Assembly (NCBI RefSeq): GCF_900187455.1
Contig: NZ_FYDX01000011.1
Coordinates: 124,001 to 188,000, forward strand
Reading direction: 5' to 3'
Origin: Pseudomonas sp. Irchel 3E13
GTDB lineage: Bacteria; Pseudomonadota; Gammaproteobacteria; Pseudomonadales; Pseudomonadaceae
DNA: 64,000 nucleotides
Under the pieces are notes generated by a model that saw only the letters and a program-made list of their open reading frames with translations, searched no databases and was not told the origin of the DNA. Positions 54,814-62,756 of this stretch are shown one piece after another. Position numbers and translations under genes: made by a program. Numbering within the stretch: the first letter of the stretch is position 1; every line of letters begins with the position of its first letter.

Positions 54814-55758
54814 ATGACCACTTTTCCAGAGCAGACCATCGCCGTGAGCATCTCCGTCCGCCACATCGAAGTGTTCCGCGCCATCATGCTGGCCGGCAGC
54901 GTCACCGGCGCGGCGCGCTTGCTGTTCACCTCGCAGCCGACTTTGAGCCGGGAACTGGCGCGCCTGGAAAGCCTCAGCGGATTGAAGCTGTTCGACCGCC
55001 AGGGCGGTCGCCTGTTGCCGACGGCACAGGCGTTGATGCTGCTGGAGGAAGTCGAGCGCTCCTACGTCGGGCTGGAGCGGATCAACAGCCTGGCGCAGTC
55101 GATCCGCCGCTTCGAGCACGGCCAGTTGCACCTGACCTGCCTGCCGCTGTTCTCGCAGACCCTGCTGCCGCGGGTGTGCAAACAGTTCCAGCGCCAGCAG
55201 TCGGGCATCAGCCTGTGCATCAGCGCCCAGGAATCACCGCTGCTGGACGAATCCCTCAGCGCCCAGCGCCATGACCTCGGCCTGACCGAGGGCGAGCAGG
55301 TGCCGCGCGGCACCCGCGGCGAGTCGCTGTTCAGCGCCGACATGCTCTGCGTACTGCCCGACGGCCATCCGCTGGCGGCGCGGGAGCAACTGGCGATGAG
55401 CGATTTTCACGGGGTCGATTTCATCAACCTCGCCGGGCGCGACATCTACCGCCAGCGCCTCGACGAGCACTTTCGCACTGCCGTGGTGGAGCGCCATACG
55501 GTGATCGAAACCACCAACGCCGCATCGGTCTGCGCCATGGTCCGCGAGGGCCTTGGCGTGGCGATCATCAACCCGCTGAGCGCCTTGCAGGAAGCTGGCC
55601 GGGGCCTGGCGGTGCGGCGCCTGACGGTGTCGATCCCCTACCGGGTGATGCTGATCCGCCCGGAATTCCGACCGTCATCGGTGTTCGTCGAAGCCTTTTG
55701 CCAAGCCCTGCACAACGAGGCGGCGAGCCTGATGGAGCGTCTGGCGCGACTCGACTGA
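54814..55758 (+). CDS. lysR: LysR-type activator of lysA
   Basis: 314 aa from the ATG at 54814; a GTG at 54844 (VSISVRHIEVFRAIMLAGSV) is a shorter alternative, and neither has a good ribosome site. The helix-turn-helix TGAARLLFTSQPTLSRELAR and the effector domain (QESPLLDESLSAQRHDLGLT, TNAASVCAMVREGLGVAIIN) match E. coli LysR along the chain. LysR activates lysA in response to diaminopimelate and represses itself. The 98-bp gap to lysA holds the shared control region. Confidence 0.9.
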   Translation: MTTFPEQTIAVSISVRHIEVFRAIMLAGSVTGAARLLFTSQPTLSRELARLESLSGLKLFDRQGGRLLPTAQALMLLEEVERSYVGLERINSLAQSIRRFEHGQLHLTCLPLFSQTLLPRVCKQFQRQQSGISLCISAQESPLLDESLSAQRHDLGLTEGEQVPRGTRGESLFSADMLCVLPDGHPLAAREQLAMSDFHGVDFINLAGRDIYRQRLDEHFRTAVVERHTVIETTNAASVCAMVREGLGVAIINPLSALQEAGRGLAVRRLTVSIPYRVMLIRPEFRPSSVFVEAFCQALHNEAASLMERLARLD

Positions 55759-56248
55759 CTGCACAAGGCGCTCCGACTAGCGACTAATCCATTCAGCTAC
55801 ACCCGATCAGCCTCGAATCAGCCTGAAAACCACAAACACATATAGTACAAATACCATATCAAACAGGTAACACTTCCATACCTGCACCGGAATGATATAT
55901 AAAGCCCCCGGAGCCATCTGCGCCGCTTCCCGTCGACACGGAAACGGCAAACATAAAGAGCTAACAATCAGCCACCGGGTGCCACACATGTCGAAACTTG
56001 CCCAGGGCCTCGCCCCTGCCGCCCTCAGTACGTCCGCGCGACCGTCCGTTGTTCGCGACCGCCGTCACCTCTCACACCGAACACCCGTCCACGACGATCC
56101 ACATCGCCGCGAATAACCGCGCGCGCTGACGCGCCAGCACTTCTCACGTTTCCCTCCGGTGACGGGCCACGCCCGCCGCCCCGGTGTCGCGCACCCTGAA
56201 ATCCGTGCGTGGCGTGCAAGACCATAAGAAAGCCAAGGAGCCCCACCC
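55759..56248. other. Gene-free stretch between lysR and the actP operon
   Basis: About 490 bp. The first 150 bases are AT-rich (about 55800-55910), a likely promoter zone. A 74-codon frame at 55892-56116 has a skewed Arg/His composition and no family features, so I do not call it. No repeat or RNA gene recognised. Confidence 0.5.
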
Positions 56249-56575
56249 ATGAGCAATGCTGAACTGTCCCATAGCCAGCGATGTGCGCGGATCCGCGCCA
56301 ATCCGAAATTCCAGCACCTGGTGCGCAGCCGTTCGCGGCTGTCCTGGTCACTCAGCGCCGCAGTGCTGACCGCCTATTACCTGTTCATGCTGGTGGTCGC
56401 CTTCCAGCCGCAATGGCTGCACACCCCACTGGCCGAAGGCCGCCAACTGACCCTCGGGATTCCCGTGGCGGCGTCGCTGATCGTGCTGTCCTGGCTGCTC
56501 ACCGGCTGGTATGTGCGCAGCGCCAACACCCGCTTCGACGCAATGAGCGCCGACCTGCTGGAGGAGTTGAAATGA
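56249..56575 (+). CDS. DUF485 membrane protein
   Basis: 108 aa with two transmembrane helices (about residues 36-56 and 70-92). The pattern RIRANPKFQHLVRSRSRLSW before the first helix and the WLLTGWYVRSAN end are typical of DUF485 (YjcH-like) proteins. In E. coli yjcH lies between acs and actP. Here its stop overlaps the actP start by four bases (ATGA), so it is probably a small partner of the acetate permease. AAGGAG precedes the ATG. Confidence 0.92.
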   Translation: MSNAELSHSQRCARIRANPKFQHLVRSRSRLSWSLSAAVLTAYYLFMLVVAFQPQWLHTPLAEGRQLTLGIPVAASLIVLSWLLTGWYVRSANTRFDAMSADLLEELK

Positions 56576-58230
56576 ACCCACGCCTGCTCGCCCTCGGCGC
56601 CCTGCTGCTGGCCCCGGCACTGGTCTTCGCCGCGCCCATCGTCGCCGAAAAACAACCGGTCAACCTGCATGCCATCGGCATGTTCTTCGTCTTCGTCCTC
56701 GGCACGCTGGCGATCACCTGGTGGGCCGCCCGCCAGACCCAATCCACCTCCGATTTCTACACCGCCGGCGGCGGTATCAGCGGCTTCCAGAACGGCCTGG
56801 CGATCGCCGGTGACTACATGTCCGCCGCCACCCTGCTGGGCCTCTCCAGCCTGGTCTTCGCCAAGGGCTACGACGGTTTCATCTACACCGTGGCGTTCTT
56901 CGTCGGCTGGCCGATCATCACCTTTCTGATGGCCGAGCGGCTGCGCAACCTCGGCCGCTTCACCTTCGCCGACATCGTTTCCTACCGCCTCGACCAGACC
57001 CGCATGCGCACCTTCGCCGCCTTCGGTTCGCTGACCGTGGTGTGCTGCTACCTGGTGGTGCAGATGGTCGGCGCCGGGCAACTGATCAAGCTGCTGTTCG
57101 GCCTCGACTACCGCACCGCGGTGATCGTGGTCGGCGCGCTGATGCTGGTGTACGTGATCTTCGGCGGCATGATCGCCACCACCTGGGTGCAGATCATCAA
57201 GGCCGTTCTGCTGCTCGCCGGCGGCACCACCCTGGCGATGCTGGCCATGGCCGAGTTCGGCTTCAGCTTCGAGACCCTCGCCACCCGCGCCGTCGAAGCC
57301 CACGCCATCGGCTGGAACATCATGGGCCCGGGCGCGATGCTCGCCGACCCGATCAACGCCGCGTCGCTGTCCCTCGGCCTGGTGTTCGGCATCGCCGGCC
57401 TGCCGCATATCCTCATGCGCTTCTTCACCGTGCCGAACGCCAGGGAAGCGCGTAAATCGGTGTTCTACGCCACCGGCTTCATCGGCTTCTTCTTCCTTGT
57501 GGTGATGGTGCTGGGCTATGCCGCCATCGTCATCGTCGGCACCGACCCGCAGTTCTATGTTGGCGGCGACCTCAAGGGCGCGCTGATCGGCGGCGGCAAC
57601 ATGGTCGCCATGCACCTGGCCAAGGCCGTGGGCGGCAACCTGTTCCTCGGTTTCCTCTCGGCGGTGGCCTTCGCCACCATCCTCGCGGTGGTTTCGGGGC
57701 TGGCGCTGGCTGGTGCTTCGGCAATTTCCCACGACCTGTACGCCACCGTGCTGAAGAAAGGCACCGCCAGCGAAGCGCAGGAAATGCGCGTCACCCGCTT
57801 CGCCACCGTGGGTCTGGGCGTGATCGCCATCCTGCTGGGCTTCCTCTTCGAGAACCAGAACATCGCCTTCCTGGTTGGCCTGACCTTCGGCATCGCCGCG
57901 TCGACCAACTTCCCGGTGCTGATCATGGCCATGTACTGGAAGAACCTGACCACCCGCGGCGCCCTGGCGGGCGGCTTCGCCGGTCTGATTTCGGCGCTGG
58001 TGCTGGTGATCCTGTCGCCGGCCGTGTGGGTGACCGTGCTGGGCAATGCCAAGGCGATCTACCCCTACGACCACCCGGCGCTGTTCTCCATGCCGCTGGC
58101 GTTCCTCGTCACCGTGGTGGTCTCGCTGCTGGACACCAGCGCCCGCGCCGCCCGTGAACGCGACGCCTTCGACGACCAGTTCGTCCGCGCCCAGACCGGC
58201 CTCGGCGCCGCCGCCGCATCCAACCACTGA
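56572..58230 (+). CDS. actP: Cation/acetate symporter ActP
   Basis: 552 aa, sodium:solute symporter family, with a signal-like first segment (MNPRLLALGALLLAPALVFA) and about 13 transmembrane helices. The start FYTAGGGISGFQNGLAIAGD and the GIAGLPHILMRFFTVPNARE and STNFPVLIMAMYWKNLTTRG segments are the ActP signature. It imports acetate and related short carboxylates such as propionate or glycolate. Coupled to the DUF485 gene; an OprD-type porin gene follows 91 bp later, giving a possible outer- and inner-membrane route for a carboxylate. Confidence 0.94.
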   Translation: MNPRLLALGALLLAPALVFAAPIVAEKQPVNLHAIGMFFVFVLGTLAITWWAARQTQSTSDFYTAGGGISGFQNGLAIAGDYMSAATLLGLSSLVFAKGYDGFIYTVAFFVGWPIITFLMAERLRNLGRFTFADIVSYRLDQTRMRTFAAFGSLTVVCCYLVVQMVGAGQLIKLLFGLDYRTAVIVVGALMLVYVIFGGMIATTWVQIIKAVLLLAGGTTLAMLAMAEFGFSFETLATRAVEAHAIGWNIMGPGAMLADPINAASLSLGLVFGIAGLPHILMRFFTVPNAREARKSVFYATGFIGFFFLVVMVLGYAAIVIVGTDPQFYVGGDLKGALIGGGNMVAMHLAKAVGGNLFLGFLSAVAFATILAVVSGLALAGASAISHDLYATVLKKGTASEAQEMRVTRFATVGLGVIAILLGFLFENQNIAFLVGLTFGIAASTNFPVLIMAMYWKNLTTRGALAGGFAGLISALVLVILSPAVWVTVLGNAKAIYPYDHPALFSMPLAFLVTVVVSLLDTSARAARERDAFDDQFVRAQTGLGAAAASNH

Positions 58231-58246
58231 TCCCTGTCACATCCCC

Positions 58247-58272
58247 CTGTAGGAGCGAGCTCGCTCGCGAAG
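58247..58272. repeat. REP unit between actP and the porin gene
   Basis: CTGTAGGAGCGAGCTCGCTC followed by GCGAAG, a slightly shortened form of the family core (AGCTCGCTC for AGCTTGCTC). Confidence 0.75.
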
Positions 58273-58321
58273 GCCTGCGCCAGCAGGCCCCGCCCCACAC
58301 ATAACAACAAGAGAACCCAAC

Positions 58322-59566
58322 ATGCTCCGCACCCTGACCCCACTGGCCCTGGCCATCCTCTGCAGCAACGCCCACGCCGCCTTCCTCGACGACAGCAAGG
58401 CCAGCGTCGAAGCCCGCAACTTCTACTTCAACCGCGATTTCCGCCAGGACGGCGCGGCCCAATCGAAAGCCGAGGAATGGGCGCAAGGTTTCATCCTGCG
58501 CTACGAATCCGGCTTCACCGAAGGCACCCTTGGTTTCGGCGTCGATGCCATCGGCCTGCTCGGCCTCAAGCTCGACTCCAGCCCCGACCGCGCCGGCAGC
58601 GGCCTGCTGCAACGGGACCGCGAAGCACCGAAGCGCGCCCAGGACAGCTCCAGCGACCTCGGTCTGACCGCCAAGGTCCGCGCGTCCAACAGCGTGCTCA
58701 AGCTCGGCACACTGATCCCCAAACTGCCGGTGCTGATGCCCAACGATTCGCGCCTGCTGCCGCAGGTCTTCCAGGGCGGCCAGGTGACGCTGCAGGAAAT
58801 CAGCAACCTCAGCGTGGACCTGGGCCGGTTGCGCCAGGTCAACCAGCGTGATTCCCAGGACTACGAGGACATGAGCGTCACCACTGGCGCGGCGAAGAAC
58901 ATCGTCGTGCGCCAGACCACCACCGACCGCTTCGACTTCGGCCACGCGTTGTACAAGTGGAACGACAGTCTGAGCACCAGCTACAGCTACGGCGGCCTGG
59001 AAAACCTCTATCGCCAGCACATGCTCGGGCTCACCCACACCTGGGCGCTGGGCGACGGCCAGACGCTGAAGAGCGACCTGCGCTTCGCCCGCTCGCTGGA
59101 CGACGGCGGCAGCAATATCGACAACAAGGCGCTGGGCGCGATGTTCACCTACGGCCTCAAGGGCCACGCGTTCGGCCTGGGTTACCAGCGCATGAGCGGC
59201 GATACGGGCTTCGCCTACCTCAACGGCGCCGACGCGTACCTGGTGAACTTCGTGCAGATCGGCGACTTCGCCAACAAGGACGAGCGCTCGTGGCAGGCGC
59301 GGTATGACTTCAACTTCGCCAGCGTCGGTATCCCCGGCCTGACCTTCATGACCCGCTACCTGAGCGGCGACAACGTCGACCTCGGCGCGGCGCGGCCGAA
59401 CGGCAAGGAATGGGAGCGGGACATGGATATCGGCTATGTGATCCAGAGCGGACCGCTGAAAAACCTGGGGGTGAAATGGCGCAACGCGACCGTGCGCTCG
59501 ACCAATTTCGGCAATGACCTGGATGAGAACCGGCTGATTGTGAGTTACACCGTGGCGCTTTGGTAA
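58322..59566 (+). CDS. OprD family outer membrane porin
   Basis: 414 aa starting with a signal peptide (MLRTLTPLALAILCSNAHAA). The mature start FLDDSKASVEARNFYFNRDF and the EEWAQGFILRYESGFTEGTL segment are the standard OprD-family N-terminus; the protein ends in the aromatic VSYTVALW needed for outer-membrane assembly. OprD proteins are 18-strand channels for basic amino acids (OccD) or carboxylates (OccK). Position behind actP suggests the carboxylate group, as inference. Confidence 0.92.
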   Translation: MLRTLTPLALAILCSNAHAAFLDDSKASVEARNFYFNRDFRQDGAAQSKAEEWAQGFILRYESGFTEGTLGFGVDAIGLLGLKLDSSPDRAGSGLLQRDREAPKRAQDSSSDLGLTAKVRASNSVLKLGTLIPKLPVLMPNDSRLLPQVFQGGQVTLQEISNLSVDLGRLRQVNQRDSQDYEDMSVTTGAAKNIVVRQTTTDRFDFGHALYKWNDSLSTSYSYGGLENLYRQHMLGLTHTWALGDGQTLKSDLRFARSLDDGGSNIDNKALGAMFTYGLKGHAFGLGYQRMSGDTGFAYLNGADAYLVNFVQIGDFANKDERSWQARYDFNFASVGIPGLTFMTRYLSGDNVDLGAARPNGKEWERDMDIGYVIQSGPLKNLGVKWRNATVRSTNFGNDLDENRLIVSYTVALW

Positions 59567-59590
59567 ATCGCATCCGGTCGCTAGCCGACA

Positions 59591-59612
59591 GATCTTCAGC
59601 GTTCTGAAGATC
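59591..59612. terminator. Hairpin after the porin gene
   Basis: GATCTTCAG-CGTT-CTGAAGATC, nine perfect pairs, 25 bp after the stop, then a GC-rich run with further self-complementarity (GCGCCGCCCGCGCGGCGC). No T tract, so the role as terminator is uncertain. Confidence 0.45.
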
Positions 59613-59702
59613 GAGCGCCGCCCGCGCGGCGCTTCGCGGCGGTTCGGCGCCCCGACAAGTTCGCTCCTGCACTAAAGCGCTGATTCAAAACTTTGCGCGA
59701 TT

Positions 59703-59728
59703 CTGTAGGAGCGAGCTTGCTCGCGATG
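59703..59728. repeat. REP unit between the porin and the GGDEF/EAL gene
   Basis: CTGTAGGAGCGAGCTTGCTC followed by GCGATG, in the convergent gap. Confidence 0.78.
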
Positions 59729-59745
59729 CGCACCACCCCGAAGTC

Positions 59746-62337
59746 CTACCCCACAACCCCCGCCTCTTCTTCGATCACCACCCGTTCCTCCAGCCACTGC
59801 GCCAGCGCATCCGGCGCCAATGGCGGCGAGAACAGATAGCCCTGGGCCACCGGATAACCCTGCTCCTGCAGCCAGACACTCTGCGAGTCGGTCTCGATAC
59901 CCTCGGCCACCACCGTCAGGTGCAGGCTCTTGCCAATGCCGAGAATGGCATTGCTCAACGCCCGCGCCGCTTCGTCATGCTCAAGATCCGCGACAAAACT
60001 GCGGTCCAGTTTCAACTCCGACACCGGCAGGCGCCGCAGGTAGCTGAGGCTGGAATAGCCGGTGCCGAAATCGTCCATCGACAGGCGAATGCCCTGGGCA
60101 TGTACTTCCTCGATGGTCTTCATGGTGCTGGGGTTGGTGTCCAGCAGGATGTTCTCGGTCAGTTCGAGGGTCAGGTCCGCCGGCGCCAGGTGATGGCTGC
60201 GCAGGGTGTCGGCGATCATCCGCGGCAGGTCGAGGTTGTGGAAACTGGTCGGCGACAGGTTGACCGCCACCGCCGGCACCACCAGGCCCCGGGCGCGCCA
60301 TTCGGACAACTGCCGGCACGCCTCGCGCAGCGCCCAGCGTCCCAGTTCGGCCACCAGGCCACACTCTTCGGCCAGCGGAATGAAACGCGCCGGCGATACG
60401 TCGCCGAACTGCGGATGCGTCCAGCGCGCCAGCGCCTCGACGCCGTACAGGCGCCCGGTGGACATCTCGATCTGCGGTTGGTAATGCAGGCGCAACTGGC
60501 CTTTCTGCAGGGCCTCGCGCAGGGCGTTTTCCAGCGCCAGGCGCTCCTGCGCCAACTTGTTCATTTCGCTGCTGAAGAAACTGAAGCAGCCGCGGCCGCT
60601 GCTCTTGGCCTGGTACATGGCCATGTCGGCGCGGTGCAGCAGGGTTTCCACGTCGCAACCATCGGACGGGTACATGGCGACGCCCACGCTGGCGGAAATC
60701 GACAGGTTGGTGTTGGCGATGGTCATCGGCTGGCACAGCAGCGTCTGGATGCGCTCCACCGCGTCAGCGGCATGGTCGCCGTCGCACTGCGGCAGGATCA
60801 CCACGAACTCGTCGCCCGACAGCCGCCCGGCGATATCCGAGCCGCGCAGTTCACGGCGCATTTTCGCCGCCACGTTACGCAGCAGTTCGTCGCCGGCCGG
60901 ATGACCAAGGGAATCGTTGACCTGCTTGAAGCGGTCGAGGTCGATGAACAGCACCGCCAGTTGCTCGTTGTTGCGCGCGGCGGTGGCGATAGCCTGGTCG
61001 GCCTTGGCCTGCAACAGGCTGCGGTTGGGCAGGCCGGTCAGGGCGTCGTAATAGGCCAGTTGGCGAATCCGCTGACGCGAGTTTTCCCGCTCCAGCGCCA
61101 GCGAACAGAGGTGCGCGCAGGCGTCTACCAAACGCTGGTGGAACAGCGCCGAGGCGACATTGCGCGGCTGACGGAAATAGAACGCGAAGGTGCCGATGGC
61201 CTCGCCCTGGCTGTTGCGGATCGGCGTCGACCAGCAACTGCGAAAGCCCAGCGGTCGCGCCAGGTCCTGATAGCCGGCCCACAGCGGGTCGCTGGCAATA
61301 TCGTCCACCAGCACCGATTCGTTGCGCCAGGCGGCGGTACCGCAGGAACCCACCATCGGGCCGATACGCACGCCATTCAGTTGGCGGCTGTAATCGCTCG
61401 GCAGGCTCGGCGCGGCGAGCGAATGCAGTTGCCCCTCTTCGTCGACCTTGAGGATCGAGGCGGTGATTTCCGGGGCGATGCGCTCCACTTCCAGGCAGAT
61501 CAGCTCCAGCACTTCGGTCAGCGGCTGCTCCCGGGCCATGGACTCCAGCACCCGGTGCTGCAAGGCTTCGTGCATCTTGGCCTGGGTGATGTCGGTGAAC
61601 AGGGTCACGGTGTGCTGCAACTGGCCGGCGCTGTCGAAGATCGGGTTGCTCACCACCTTCGCCCAGTAGCGCTGGCCGTGCTTGCCGGTGACGATTTCTT
61701 CGCGCTGCATGGCGCCGGCGGCGTACATCTCGGCGTAGTACTCAGCGATGGTCTGCTCGTCCCGGTCCGGCACCAACAGCGCCATCGGACTCTGGCCTTT
61801 GATCTCGTCGCCACGCCAACCGAACATCCGCCCAAAGCCGGCGTTGGTGTAGGCAATGCGCCGCTGGCTGTCGCTGATCATCACCGCGGTGTCGCTGGCA
61901 TCCGCCACCAGCGACAGCATGCGCAGGCGTTCCTGCTGGACCCGTTCCTGCTCCAGCCGCGCGCTGATATCGGTGGCCAGCTTGAGTACCTGGACAACCT
62001 CACCGTTGCCGTCGAACACCGGCGTATAGGTCGCCTCCAGCCAGCAACTGCTGCCGTCGCTGCGCACCCGTTCCTGGATTCCGGAACTTCCGCTGCCTTC
62101 GCGCAAGCGTGGCCAGAACAATTCGTAAGCCGGGCTCTCCACCAGCGTGCGCGGGCAGAAGAAGCTGTGGTGGCGGCCGCGGATGTCCTCCAGCGAGTAC
62201 CCCAGCAGCACCAGGTAGTTCTGATTGGCCCGCAGCAGCGTGCCATCCGGGGCGAACTCGGCGATGGACATCACCCGGTCGAGGGCGGCCAGTTGAGCCA
62301 GCGACAATTCGATGGAACGGTTGTCGTGAGACGTCAT
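59746..62337 (-). CDS. PAS-PAS-GAF-GGDEF-EAL cyclic di-GMP enzyme
   Basis: 863 aa, no membrane helices. Two PAS domains (about residues 15-135 and 140-265; LLGYSLEDIRGRHHSFF and FGRMFGWRGDEIKGQSP), a GAF domain (about 280-425), GGDEF (about 440-595) and EAL (about 605-850). The cyclase motif is SGDEF instead of GGDEF, often still active, with an inhibitory RGSD site five residues upstream. The phosphodiesterase motif is VEALARW, with DDFGTGYSSLSYL and NLSPTSFHN also intact. It can in principle both make and break c-di-GMP; the direction depends on signals to the PAS and GAF domains. The gene starts at 62337. Confidence 0.92.
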   Translation of the reverse strand: MTSHDNRSIELSLAQLAALDRVMSIAEFAPDGTLLRANQNYLVLLGYSLEDIRGRHHSFFCPRTLVESPAYELFWPRLREGSGSSGIQERVRSDGSSCWLEATYTPVFDGNGEVVQVLKLATDISARLEQERVQQERLRMLSLVADASDTAVMISDSQRRIAYTNAGFGRMFGWRGDEIKGQSPMALLVPDRDEQTIAEYYAEMYAAGAMQREEIVTGKHGQRYWAKVVSNPIFDSAGQLQHTVTLFTDITQAKMHEALQHRVLESMAREQPLTEVLELICLEVERIAPEITASILKVDEEGQLHSLAAPSLPSDYSRQLNGVRIGPMVGSCGTAAWRNESVLVDDIASDPLWAGYQDLARPLGFRSCWSTPIRNSQGEAIGTFAFYFRQPRNVASALFHQRLVDACAHLCSLALERENSRQRIRQLAYYDALTGLPNRSLLQAKADQAIATAARNNEQLAVLFIDLDRFKQVNDSLGHPAGDELLRNVAAKMRRELRGSDIAGRLSGDEFVVILPQCDGDHAADAVERIQTLLCQPMTIANTNLSISASVGVAMYPSDGCDVETLLHRADMAMYQAKSSGRGCFSFFSSEMNKLAQERLALENALREALQKGQLRLHYQPQIEMSTGRLYGVEALARWTHPQFGDVSPARFIPLAEECGLVAELGRWALREACRQLSEWRARGLVVPAVAVNLSPTSFHNLDLPRMIADTLRSHHLAPADLTLELTENILLDTNPSTMKTIEEVHAQGIRLSMDDFGTGYSSLSYLRRLPVSELKLDRSFVADLEHDEAARALSNAILGIGKSLHLTVVAEGIETDSQSVWLQEQGYPVAQGYLFSPPLAPDALAQWLEERVVIEEEAGVVG

Positions 62338-62756
62338 GTTCTACTCAAGAGAATCCAGCCAGGCAGTGGCCGGGATAGACCAGGAACCTGTGCCCACTGC
62401 GGCGCCCGAAACCTGCGGCCGCATCCATGGCACATGCATTGATGTCAGCATGATATTACCCCTCCCGCATGGCGGTCCATCTCTCCACCGTGCAAAACAA
62501 GCCCTTCGGCGCAGTTGCCGGCCTCACCGAAACAACACAACTGTCTGAATCAGCGTGGTTTTCGGTTCACTGCGTGACCCATCAGTCAAATTCATGACCA
62601 CGTATACACTGTGGCTATTCGACTAAAGTCTCATTACCCTTCGCGCGACAACTTCGGGCCGCAGGCGCAGTATGCCGCGCTTCGTCACGGCCCATGGCGG
62701 TTTGCCATGACCGTGCGCGCCTTCAAATGATTCAGGATCGGGGCAAGGGGACTTCG
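62338..62756. other. Divergent gap between the two c-di-GMP genes
   Basis: About 420 bp between the PAS-GGDEF-EAL start and the diguanylate cyclase start. I see no gene and no clear repeat. The stretch around 62570-62640 is AT-richer and probably contains promoters. Confidence 0.5.

Noticed and set aside
55892..56116. Possible 74-aa gene between lysR and the actP operon
   Set aside because: Skewed Arg/His/Pro composition, no recognisable motif and no good ribosome site.
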